Assembly (NCBI GenBank): GCA_944349635.1
Contig: CALVNH010000003.1
Span: forward strand, 64,727-128,726
Reading direction: 5' to 3'
DNA length: 64,000 nt
Source: an uncultured Clostridia bacterium
Lineage (GTDB): Bacteria; Bacillota; Clostridia; Christensenellales; CAG-917
The translations under genes were made by a program, and so were the position numbers. The notes below the pieces were generated by a model. The model worked only from the letters and a program-made list of their open reading frames with translations. It did not search any database and was not told the DNA's origin. Shown piece by piece: positions 7,767 through 16,080 of the stretch; within the stretch, counting starts at the first letter, position 1, and each line of letters starts with the position of its first letter.

Positions 7767-9461
7767 TCAAAACGGCAAATCGTCGCCGTCGGTATCGTCG
7801 CCGTCGTCGACGAATTCGTCACCGTCGTCGTAACCGTCGTCTTCCTCGGGAGGAGGTTCGGGAGCAACGTAATCGCCGTCCGTATCAAAAGGAGGTTCGT
7901 CTTCGTCGGTTTCGAAAGGCATGGCTTCGGAATCGGCTTTGACTTCCTTGTCGGCGAATATTTCGTCGGCGAATTTCTCCGCGACCTTTTCGGCGGATTG
8001 AGCCGCGACTTCGGTTTCTGCGGCGTCGCTTGCCTTTGCGCTCTCGGTGCTCTTTTTCAAGCCCCCCCTATCCTTCTCGACGGGTTCGGCAGGCGCCTTC
8101 GCCGCCGCTATCATATCGGGGTCGACGCATTCGCGGAAGGAAGTCGTGTCGCCGTCCCATTCCAGCAACACGTCGCCTACGGGACCGTTCCTGTTCTTGC
8201 GTATGAGCAACTTGACGAGGTTTTCGGGCACGGCTGGATTGAACCTGTTTTCCTTGTTCAAAAACATTACCATGTCCGCGTCCTGCTCTATGGCTCCCGA
8301 TTCACGCAGGTCACTGAGCATAGGCGTGTGCTGGTCGCGCTTTTCCACGTCACGCGACATCTGTGACAACAGAATAATCGGCACGTCGAGTTCCTTTGCG
8401 TATATCTTCATCTTGCGCGACATATCGCTGACTTCCTGTTGCCTGTTGTTGTCGCGCCCCGCCGCTCCCGCGTTCGTCATAAGTTGGAGATAGTCGATTA
8501 TGACGAGGTCGAGTCCGCGCTCTCTTTTGAGTCTGCGGCACTTGGAAAGAACGTCGGAAGGGCCGTTAAGGGAGTAGTCGTCAATGTACAACTGAGTTTC
8601 CGACAGCCTGCGGAAGGCGTCGTAAAGTTTGCCGTTGTCCACGGAGGACGAAAGTCCGCCGCGCATATCCATTTTGGTCAGAGAAACCTTGGACACATAG
8701 GACAGCATACGTTTTACCAGCAGTTCACCCGGCATTTCCAGAGAGAAAATGGCAACGGTCTTGTTATGGTTCAGACAGGCGTTTGCCGCGATGTTGAGCG
8801 CAAACGCCGTTTTGCCCACGGAAGGACGTGCCGCAATGAGCACCATTTCTCCGGGTTTGAGACCTCTCGTCATTCTGTCGAGAGAAGGGAAATCCGTAAA
8901 AATTATGTTCTTGGGCAAATTGCCGAGTTGCGCGTCCTGAATCTTTTTCATCGCGATACCCAGCGCCACGTCGGCTTTCACGAGTTCCTTCTGCGTGATG
9001 TCCTCTGCTATGGCGTAGACTTCGCGCTCCGCGTTGGCAAGAGCGTCGGTACCGCTCACGCTTTCGTAACCGAATTTCGCGATGTTGTTGCCTGCGTTTA
9101 TGACGCGCCTAATCAATGCGTCGCGCTTGACAATGTCGGCATAATGGTCTCCGCTTGCGGCGGAAGGCACGCTTTCGGCAAGCAGGTTGAGATACTCTAT
9201 ACTGCCCACTTCGTCCAACTTTCTGGACGTTTCCAAAGCGTCGGCGACGGACACGGTGTCGACGGGTTTCGACTCCTGTTGCAACGCGCGCATCGCCGCA
9301 AAAATCGTCCTGTTTGCGGCAAGATAAAAATCGTTCTCCCGCAAAATGGGAATGAGCATTTCAGCGGCGGTATCGTCGATGAGAATGGAGCCGAGCACGG
9401 CTTGTTCCGCCTCGATGTTGTTGGGCATGCCCTTAAAGGTCATTTTTTCTTTTTCTGCCAT
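7767..9461 (-). CDS. dnaB: Replicative DNA helicase DnaB with an acidic, SSB-like C-terminal tail
   Basis: 564 aa. The N-terminal helical domain is at residues 10-115. The RecA-like motor has Walker A ARPSVGKT at 211-218, the LIIDYLQLM Walker B near 320 and LSDLRESGAIEQDAD near 385. DnaB is the ring helicase that unwinds DNA at the fork and binds primase. The core ends near residue 450, as in typical DnaB of about 440-460 aa. A 115-residue disordered acidic tail follows, ending DDTDGDDLPF, which matches the SSB C-terminal tip (DDDLPF in Bacillus). Two earlier Pro-Phe dipeptides (AMPF, EPPF) lie in the tail. The start overlaps the upstream lipoprotein gene by 22 bases. Confidence 0.97.
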   Translation of the reverse strand: MAEKEKMTFKGMPNNIEAEQAVLGSILIDDTAAEMLIPILRENDFYLAANRTIFAAMRALQQESKPVDTVSVADALETSRKLDEVGSIEYLNLLAESVPSAASGDHYADIVKRDALIRRVINAGNNIAKFGYESVSGTDALANAEREVYAIAEDITQKELVKADVALGIAMKKIQDAQLGNLPKNIIFTDFPSLDRMTRGLKPGEMVLIAARPSVGKTAFALNIAANACLNHNKTVAIFSLEMPGELLVKRMLSYVSKVSLTKMDMRGGLSSSVDNGKLYDAFRRLSETQLYIDDYSLNGPSDVLSKCRRLKRERGLDLVIIDYLQLMTNAGAAGRDNNRQQEVSDMSRKMKIYAKELDVPIILLSQMSRDVEKRDQHTPMLSDLRESGAIEQDADMVMFLNKENRFNPAVPENLVKLLIRKNRNGPVGDVLLEWDGDTTSFRECVDPDMIAAAKAPAEPVEKDRGGLKKSTESAKASDAAETEVAAQSAEKVAEKFADEIFADKEVKADSEAMPFETDEDEPPFDTDGDYVAPEPPPEEDDGYDDGDEFVDDGDDTDGDDLPF

Positions 9462-10120
9462 AATACGCCTTTGACGACAGCCGTCGCAACGGCTGCGATT
9501 GCAACCGCCAGCACGGAGGCTCCCACAAGCGCCGCGTACCAGTTTTCGGTTGCGGCATAGCGCAAGTATACGCTTAAAGTTGCTGTTTCAGTCTCGCGCG
9601 AAACGGCTGTCATGTGTCTGTACAAATCGTCGACTTTCACCGACTCACCGTCGGATTCCGTCTTACTGTTCAGTGTATCATAATAAAAATAAATATTCAA
9701 GAGTCCGTCCGACGGATTGCCCTCGAAGTCCACGAGTTTTGCAAGATATTCCTTTGCGGCGGCTTCGGCATCGGCATAAGAAACCGTGAAATCCGCGCCG
9801 TTGACCCTGTAAAACAACCCGTCCGCCAAATCGTAGTAATGAACGGAACACGCCGCTTCGGCAAGCGGGTTTTCCACCGACGACAGCGTGAAACAGACGT
9901 TCACGGAACCGTCCTCCGCACGTTCCGCCGAAACGGGATACATCGCGCTTTGTTGGACAAAGGAATAGTCTTTCTCCTTACCGTAGCCTTTGCCGTCGCA
10001 ACCCGCAAGCAGACACGCCGCCGACACAAACAGACAAATCAAGGTGCAGACAAGCGCGATTGTTGTTCGCGGCTTTCGACAAGACGCGAATCCGCACAAA
10101 CGGGAACGGTTACGTCTCAA
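9440..10120 (-). CDS. Lipoprotein with C-terminal membrane helix, unknown function
   Basis: 226 aa from a TTG start that overlaps the pepF stop (TTGA), with GAGGAG eight bases upstream supporting TTG. The N-terminus is basic, then a hydrophobic run and a lipobox LAGC near residue 41. The exported part (about 42-190) has no recognised domain. A hydrophobic helix at about 195-218 is followed by four lysines, so both ends would be membrane-attached and the tail cytoplasmic. The gene is overlapped by its neighbours on both sides (pepF upstream, dnaB downstream), so translation of the three is likely coupled. No function can be assigned. Confidence 0.8.
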   Translation of the reverse strand: MRRNRSRLCGFASCRKPRTTIALVCTLICLFVSAACLLAGCDGKGYGKEKDYSFVQQSAMYPVSAERAEDGSVNVCFTLSSVENPLAEAACSVHYYDLADGLFYRVNGADFTVSYADAEAAAKEYLAKLVDFEGNPSDGLLNIYFYYDTLNSKTESDGESVKVDDLYRHMTAVSRETETATLSVYLRYAATENWYAALVGASVLAVAIAAVATAVVKGVLWQKKKK

Positions 10121-11916
10121 ATTTTATTCTCCTCGACAAAGCATTTTTCCAGTTCTTTCAAAGTACGGGCAAATTCGTTCATCGCCTTTTCGTAGGGTGC
10201 GTCGCTCTCCAAATCGACGTCGGCAAGACGCAGAATGTCGAGAGGAGGCATACTGCCGCCCGCAGAAAGGAAATCGCGGTACTTACCGAAATATTTTTCG
10301 CCGCCGGACAAGATGTTGTCGGCAATGGTGACGGCGGAGGTTATGCCCGTGGCGTACTTGTAGACGTAGTACGAGGAATAGAAGTGCGGAATGCGTGCCC
10401 ACTCGTAACGGATTAGGTCGTTGTGCCTGACGGCTCTGCCGTAATACTTTTTGTTGAGTGCATAATAGATTTCGCCGAGAGCCTGCGCCGTAACGGGTTC
10501 GCCCTTTTCCACAAGCGAATGCGCCGCGACTTCGAACTCCGAGAACATGGTCTGTCGGAACAGCGTCGTGCGGAACATATCGAGATAATAGCCGAGAAGA
10601 TATTTGCGCATCTCGCCTTCCGCGCTTTTGAGAAGATGTTTCAGCAAAAGCACTTCGTTTACGGTGGAAGCGATTTCCGCGACGAAAATCTCGTAACCCG
10701 CTTTCGGCAAGGGCTGTGCTGCGTCGGAATAATAACTGTGCAACGCGTGTCCGAGTTCGTGGGCGATAGTGAACACGTCGTGGGTGGTTTCGGTATAGTT
10801 CAACAGCACGAACGGGTGTGTACCGTAACTGCCCCAACTGTACGCGCCGCTGTGCTTTCCTTTGTTCTCGAACACGTCAATCCAACCGTTTTCGAAAGCC
10901 GAGGAAAGAATGTCGCCATACTCCTTACCCATAACTTTAAGTGCCGATTTGACGGTGTCAACTGCCTTTTCGTACGGCATTGCGAGATTCTGCTCCTTGA
11001 CGAGGGGAACGTGCAAATCGTACATGTTCAAATCTTTGACACCCAGCACACGACGACGGAGAGCGATATACCCGTGCAACGCTTTCGTGCCCTTACCCAC
11101 CGCTTCCAGCAACTTGGCGTAACACGTCGGAGGCACGTTTTCGCAATACATCGAATACTCCAACGCGGAAGAAAATCCGCGGACTTTCGCATAAAACCAG
11201 TCCTTTTTTAGGTTGCCGGCATAATTCGCGGCAAGCGTGTTGATGTGGTCGCGGTATGCCGTGAACATACTCTCGAACGCCGCCTTGCGGACTTCCTGCG
11301 AAGGGCTTTGCAAAAGCAACGAATATATGCCGTGGCTCATTTCCGTCTCTCTGCCCTCTTCGTCTATAACGGGAGCAAACTTCACGTCGGCGTTGTCGAA
11401 CATTGCGAAAACCTCTTCCGCCGTATCTGCGAAAATGCCCGCTTCTTTGAGAATTTTCTCCTCTTTCTTACCGAGAATCACGTTCTTGTTGCGGATAATC
11501 TCCTTGAAGAACACCGAATAATCGGCAAAGGCGGGAGAGGCGGAAAGGGCTTCCAGTTTTTCCGTCGAAAACCCGACGAGTTCGGGAGTTATGAAGGAAG
11601 CTGCGGAAGAATAGCGCACGCTGAGCGATTCCGCCCTGTCCGTCATTGCCTGGTATTTCGCCTCGCGCGAGTCCTCGTCGCGGCGCATACGCGCATACTG
11701 ATACAAACGCGATATGTTGTGCGACAGCGACGTGTTGAAATTAAGACATTCGGCAAGCGCTTCGTCGTCGCCCAGTCTGTCGCAGTACGACGCTATCTTG
11801 CCCATTCTTTCTTCCGTGGCAAAGAAGCACTCTTCCCACGCGTCGTCATCGGAAAAAATATCTTCCAGTTTCCACTTGTAACAATCCGCAATGTCCAATC
11901 TGTTTCTGACTTTCAT
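10117..11916 (-). CDS. pepF: Oligoendopeptidase F (M3 family metallopeptidase)
   Basis: 599 aa from the ATG at 11916, which has AGGCGGT upstream; an in-frame TTG 21 bases earlier would include that Shine-Dalgarno and is less likely. The zinc site is clear: AHELGHALHSYYS near residue 380, with the third ligand in the downstream FVAEIASTVNE. Length matches PepF (about 600). These cytoplasmic enzymes cleave short peptides of about 7-17 residues. N-terminal helices match PepF (WKLEDIFSDDDAWEE). It is followed by a lipoprotein gene overlapping by four bases. A 177-base gap without a clear terminator separates it from the phosphoesterase gene upstream. Confidence 0.95.
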   Translation of the reverse strand: MKVRNRLDIADCYKWKLEDIFSDDDAWEECFFATEERMGKIASYCDRLGDDEALAECLNFNTSLSHNISRLYQYARMRRDEDSREAKYQAMTDRAESLSVRYSSAASFITPELVGFSTEKLEALSASPAFADYSVFFKEIIRNKNVILGKKEEKILKEAGIFADTAEEVFAMFDNADVKFAPVIDEEGRETEMSHGIYSLLLQSPSQEVRKAAFESMFTAYRDHINTLAANYAGNLKKDWFYAKVRGFSSALEYSMYCENVPPTCYAKLLEAVGKGTKALHGYIALRRRVLGVKDLNMYDLHVPLVKEQNLAMPYEKAVDTVKSALKVMGKEYGDILSSAFENGWIDVFENKGKHSGAYSWGSYGTHPFVLLNYTETTHDVFTIAHELGHALHSYYSDAAQPLPKAGYEIFVAEIASTVNEVLLLKHLLKSAEGEMRKYLLGYYLDMFRTTLFRQTMFSEFEVAAHSLVEKGEPVTAQALGEIYYALNKKYYGRAVRHNDLIRYEWARIPHFYSSYYVYKYATGITSAVTIADNILSGGEKYFGKYRDFLSAGGSMPPLDILRLADVDLESDAPYEKAMNEFARTLKELEKCFVEENKI

Positions 11917-12093
11917 TTTTACCGCCTTTGCGTACAACGCATTTCAGCCGGATTTCCCGATTCTATTATTTCCGGATATGCTTTCGGAATGTTCTTCTCC
12001 GAAAGAACGCAGAACTTCCCCGCACGCACAAGCGCGCGAGGAAGTCTTGTATTGCCTTGAACGATTTTTCGAATTAGTCCGACTGTCTTGAAA

Positions 12094-13545
12094 TCAGACG
12101 AACTCGCCCGCTTTCGCACCCTGATAGGGCTGCTGACGGAGGGTCATATCGCCCGTGACGTGGTCGATTTTGATTTCCGTTCCGCCTCGCTGTTCGATGT
12201 GCCCGGCTATGCCGATGTAAGCCAGATAGTCAATGCTCATACCGTAGGTCAGACGGATTTTCTTTCCGCTTTCCAAAGTGATTTCCAAGGAATAGGTGTT
12301 ATAGTGGTCGTGTCCGCAGAACGCGCCTTGTCCGTAATGCGCCGCCATCGTCTCGAAAGTTTCGCAACCGGCTTGTCCGGGATAGGACTTCTCTCCGTCC
12401 TCGCCTGCTTTGCCGAACAAATATTTCACATTGTCCGCGCCTGCACGGTATGCGCTCCAATACTCGCCGTATTCCGTGAGCGGAATGTGGAAGAACACGC
12501 AGTTCTTGACCTCGGGATTCTCGTAACCAGCGTCGGCGTTGACTGCCGTCAGTCTGTCGATTTCACTTGCGTACCAATCGGTCTGACTCTTCTTTATGTT
12601 GTCGTAGTTCCAGCTGATTCCGAGCATGCTGCCTTCGACGTAAGAGTGTGAGTCAAGCATGACGAAAGACTGAATGATTTTGCCTTCCTTGTTCTTGACG
12701 AGAATCATATCGTTGCCGCAACCTGGCAAATCTTCGGGACCTTTGTTGAAGAGGCAATACGTCCACTTCTCGTTCTCGTAGAAATCACCGATTTGGTCGC
12801 GGTCGTAGAGACTGTAAATTTCGGTGTCGTGGTTGCCGAACGTCATGGTCCAGTAGACGCCGAGTTCTTCCATGAGGGAAGCAAACATTTCCGCTTCACG
12901 CATATTGTTAAAGGTGCCTGCCTGGAAAGGAACGGGATACGCGATGTCGCCCGTGACGATGACAAGGTCGGGCTTCGTCTTGTCGATGACGGTGCGAACC
13001 GCGTCGAGAGCACATCTGTCCTTTGCCGCTGAGAATGCACCCGCGCCGATGTGTACGTCTGTGAGCTGCAACACGCGGAAGTCCTCGTCGGTGTCGGTCG
13101 TGAACACCGTGTAACCCAAATCCTTGTCGAACGTGGGGGTGTAGGGACTGTCATAATCGATTTTGCCGAGCGACGCTATGTACTTGAAGTTGCCGTTGTA
13201 GCCCGCGTAACTGCAGATTGCGCAAATTGCGAAGAACAGCAACACGACGCCGAAAACCGAGCAGGTGATGATGATGTCCTTGATGCGGCGGACGCGTCTC
13301 TGTTCGGGCGTCATATCCTTTCTGCGGATACGCTTTTTCTTCTTCGAAGGCTCTTTCGGAGAGAAGAAATCTTCCTCCTTTGCTTCTCCGTTTGCCTCGT
13401 CGCTCCGAACTGCGGCGGATTCCGTCTCTGCGGAAACGGCGGTTTCGGCGCCGACGGCGTTTTCCTCCGCAACCGGTTCGGCGGCGGATTCCGCGACTTG
13501 CGTTTCTTCAACGCCGTTTACATTTTTTTCGTCTTCCTTTTTCAT
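12094..13545 (-). CDS. Membrane-anchored calcineurin-like metallophosphoesterase
   Basis: 483 aa. Residues 1-75 are acidic and Ala/Glu-rich, then a Lys/Arg cluster (KKKKRIRRK) and one membrane helix at about 89-113, so the catalytic domain lies outside the cell. The dimetal motifs are all present: LTDVHIG, TGDIAYP, FGNHDTE, FFHIPL and CGHDHYN. The natural substrate is unknown; the class includes secreted nucleotidases and phosphodiesterases. Start ATG has AAGGAGG. The preceding 78-base gap has only a five-base-pair hairpin, so co-transcription with the cation efflux gene is possible. The long acidic cytoplasmic tail is unusual. Confidence 0.88.
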   Translation of the reverse strand: MKKEDEKNVNGVEETQVAESAAEPVAEENAVGAETAVSAETESAAVRSDEANGEAKEEDFFSPKEPSKKKKRIRRKDMTPEQRRVRRIKDIIITCSVFGVVLLFFAICAICSYAGYNGNFKYIASLGKIDYDSPYTPTFDKDLGYTVFTTDTDEDFRVLQLTDVHIGAGAFSAAKDRCALDAVRTVIDKTKPDLVIVTGDIAYPVPFQAGTFNNMREAEMFASLMEELGVYWTMTFGNHDTEIYSLYDRDQIGDFYENEKWTYCLFNKGPEDLPGCGNDMILVKNKEGKIIQSFVMLDSHSYVEGSMLGISWNYDNIKKSQTDWYASEIDRLTAVNADAGYENPEVKNCVFFHIPLTEYGEYWSAYRAGADNVKYLFGKAGEDGEKSYPGQAGCETFETMAAHYGQGAFCGHDHYNTYSLEITLESGKKIRLTYGMSIDYLAYIGIAGHIEQRGGTEIKIDHVTGDMTLRQQPYQGAKAGEFV

Positions 13546-13623
13546 TTTTCCTCCTTACTGACAAAGAGTCGTTTTTTTGCTATCTTATCCGCCCTTCGGC
13601 GGCAATTCCCGTTCCTTGCGCGT

Positions 13624-14559
13624 TTACCGTTCTTCTTCTGCGTCGTCCGTATTTCCCGCAGACGAAACCTGCCCGCATTCCGTTTCGGATTCGTCCGTCG
13701 CGACGAAAGGAAGAACGAAACGCACTTCCACGCCGTGAGCGAAAGCGGTGCGTGATATCTCCCGACGAATCCGCGTCTTGTCCTCTTCCGAAACGCCGTC
13801 ATTGAATGTGAGTTCAACCACGGCTTCCGCTCTGTGCTGCCCCAAATCGTAAACTCTCACCCGTGCGTCGGACACGCCTTCAAAGGACTTGCACAGACGC
13901 TCCGCTCCCTCTGTGCGCTTGGCGTCGCGGCAAAGTACCAATTTGCGGAAATTGTCCGCGAAGAGCTTTACTCCTTCGACAATGAGCAGAACGCTGATTA
14001 TCAACCCGAACAGAGCGTCCACGGGGAAGGAAACGTATCTCGAAAGGAAAAGTCCCGTGAGCGCGAACAGCGTGACGAAACAGTCGGTTATGCTGTCAAG
14101 AGTCTGAGCCTTCATGACGGGCGACCCGTACTTTCCGTATGTCATTCCCGCCGCCACGGCAAGAGCTATCTTCACGACAATCGTGCAGGCAATCAGCGCG
14201 AACTGCGTCCAGGAGAACGCAACCAGCGGATGATAAAAGAACCTGTCCATCGCAGTATAAGCGAACACCCCGCCCGTTGCTATGACGATGATACCCATCA
14301 CGAACGCCACGACGTATTCCACCCTGCCCAGTCCGAAAGGATATCCGTGCGAAGGTTTCCTGTACTCGACGATGAATCCCGCCGTTGCGCCCGCACCGCT
14401 GAACACGTCGCCGAAATTGTTTACGCCGTCGCTCAGAATGGCTATGCTGCTCGTGAAAATGCCTACATAAAGCTTGATGATTCCGAGAGCCAGATTGACA
14501 ACGCTCGACGAAGCGGCTACAGCGATTTTTACGGTGCGTTCTTCCGGTTTTTTCTTCAT
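13624..14559 (-). CDS. Cation diffusion facilitator family transporter
   Basis: 311 aa with about six membrane helices in the first 215 residues and a cytoplasmic ferredoxin-like C-terminal domain. Metal-site motifs are seen: SDGVNNFGD in helix 2 and TLDSITD in helix 5. Aspartates at both sites, without the histidine typical of zinc-specific members, hint at Mn or Fe rather than zinc, but this is inference. The family exports divalent metals in exchange for protons. An acidic tail ends the protein. It follows the DUF1846 gene by 15 bases. No good Shine-Dalgarno precedes the ATG. Confidence 0.9.
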   Translation of the reverse strand: MKKKPEERTVKIAVAASSSVVNLALGIIKLYVGIFTSSIAILSDGVNNFGDVFSGAGATAGFIVEYRKPSHGYPFGLGRVEYVVAFVMGIIVIATGGVFAYTAMDRFFYHPLVAFSWTQFALIACTIVVKIALAVAAGMTYGKYGSPVMKAQTLDSITDCFVTLFALTGLFLSRYVSFPVDALFGLIISVLLIVEGVKLFADNFRKLVLCRDAKRTEGAERLCKSFEGVSDARVRVYDLGQHRAEAVVELTFNDGVSEEDKTRIRREISRTAFAHGVEVRFVLPFVATDESETECGQVSSAGNTDDAEEER

Positions 14560-14574
14560 AATGTCAAGAATCCG

Positions 14575-16062
14575 TCAGCTGTTGAACAGATTGTTGTCGA
14601 GAAACTCCGGCTCGCAGGTCAGATTGAGTCCCAGTTTGCGGAAGGGGTTTTCGTCCGCCTTGTAAAGCATATGGGAAGAATGCGCTTCGCAACCCTCCAG
14701 TTCGACCAGTTTCTCGGTGGCACGCGCCGCAGACACGTCCGTCGCCGCGCATATAGAAAGAGCAATCAGAGCCTCGTCCAGAGTGAGAGTGTTCTCCTTG
14801 TCTTTCAGTATCTTGGTTTTGAGGTCCAGAATAGGACCGATTACGTACGGCGAAATGAGTTTCACGCTGTCGTTGATGCCTGCAAGCACTTTGACCGCGT
14901 TGAACACGCACGCCGCCGAAGCGCTCATTATTTCGCTGTTCTTACCCGTGACAATAGTGCCGTCCGCAAGTTCTATGGCAACGGCGCCGCAATCGTTGTT
15001 CGCTTTGCTCTTCTCGTTGGCGGCCGCCACGACTTTTCTGTCCGCAACGCCGATTTCCAGACGGGACATCAAAAACTCCAACCGCTGAATGGTGGAAGGC
15101 TTCGCCGTACCGTTCTTGAAATCGCACAACGCCTTGAAATAGCGGCGTATGACCTCCTGCTTGCTGGCTTCCACGCAGGCTTCGTCGTCCACTATACAAT
15201 AGCCCGCCATGTTGACGCCCATATCGGTGGGAGAACGGTAGACGAGCTCGCTGCCCGAAATTTTGGTGAGAATGCTCCGCACCACGGGGAAAACGTCGAT
15301 GTCGCGGTTGTAGTTGACCGCCATTTTGCCGTATGCCTCGAAGTGGAAGTTGTCCACCTTGTTGACGTCCTTCAAATCGGCGGTAGCCGCCTCGTACGCC
15401 ACGTTGACGGGGTGCCCGAGAGGCAGATTCCAAATCGGGAAGGTCTCGAACTTGGCGTAACCCGCCTTGACGCCTCTCTTGTACTCGTGATAGAGCTGAC
15501 TGAGGCAGGTCGCGAGCTTTCCGCTGCCGGGACCTGGCGCCGTTGCGACAACGAGCGGACGCGTGGTTTCGATGTAAGGATTCGCGCCGTAGCCCTCGTC
15601 GGAAACGATGGTATCGATTTCGTGGGGATAACCCTTTGTGGGACGGTGAATGTACACCTTGATTCCGCGGTTCTCCAACTTATATTTGTACGCCGTGACA
15701 GCCTGCTGGTCGCAGAACATCGTGATGACGACGCAGTTGATGTAGATGCCCATGGAGGAGATGTTGTCAATCATTCTCTCCACTTCGCTTCCGTAGGTGA
15801 TGCCGTAGTCGGCGCGGATTTTGTTCTTCTCGATGTCGCCCGCGTTGATGCAGATGATGAGTTCCGCCTTGTCGCGGAGCTTCTGCAACAGTTTTATTTT
15901 GGCGGCTTTGTCAAACCCGGGCAACACGCGCGCGGCGTGCAAATCGTCGAAAAGTTTTCCGCCGAATTCCAGGTACAGTTTGTCGAATTTGGAAATCCTT
16001 TCCAGGATTTGTTCGGACTGTTTCTGCATGTACAATTGGCTGTCGAATCCGATTTTTTTCAT
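14575..16062 (-). CDS. DUF1846 (UPF0371) family protein
   Basis: 495 aa, the usual family length. Recognised by MKKIGFDSQLYMQKQSEQIL at the start, the FGGKLFDDLHAARVLPGF segment, and a glycine-rich loop APGPGSGKLATCLSQLY near residue 180. The loop resembles a nucleotide-binding site. The family is common in Clostridia and structurally known, but its biochemical role is not established. It lies 18 bases after parC and 15 bases before the cation efflux gene, within the unit driven by the parE promoter. Co-location with topoisomerase genes has no obvious functional meaning. Confidence 0.9.
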   Translation of the reverse strand: MKKIGFDSQLYMQKQSEQILERISKFDKLYLEFGGKLFDDLHAARVLPGFDKAAKIKLLQKLRDKAELIICINAGDIEKNKIRADYGITYGSEVERMIDNISSMGIYINCVVITMFCDQQAVTAYKYKLENRGIKVYIHRPTKGYPHEIDTIVSDEGYGANPYIETTRPLVVATAPGPGSGKLATCLSQLYHEYKRGVKAGYAKFETFPIWNLPLGHPVNVAYEAATADLKDVNKVDNFHFEAYGKMAVNYNRDIDVFPVVRSILTKISGSELVYRSPTDMGVNMAGYCIVDDEACVEASKQEVIRRYFKALCDFKNGTAKPSTIQRLEFLMSRLEIGVADRKVVAAANEKSKANNDCGAVAIELADGTIVTGKNSEIMSASAACVFNAVKVLAGINDSVKLISPYVIGPILDLKTKILKDKENTLTLDEALIALSICAATDVSAARATEKLVELEGCEAHSSHMLYKADENPFRKLGLNLTCEPEFLDNNLFNS

Positions 16063-16080
16063 CTGTCTGAAACCCCTCTC

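Noticed and set aside
11981-12005. Eight-base-pair inverted repeat (CTTTCGGA/TCCGAAAG) upstream of pepF
   Set aside because: No T-tract on either strand; not called a terminator.
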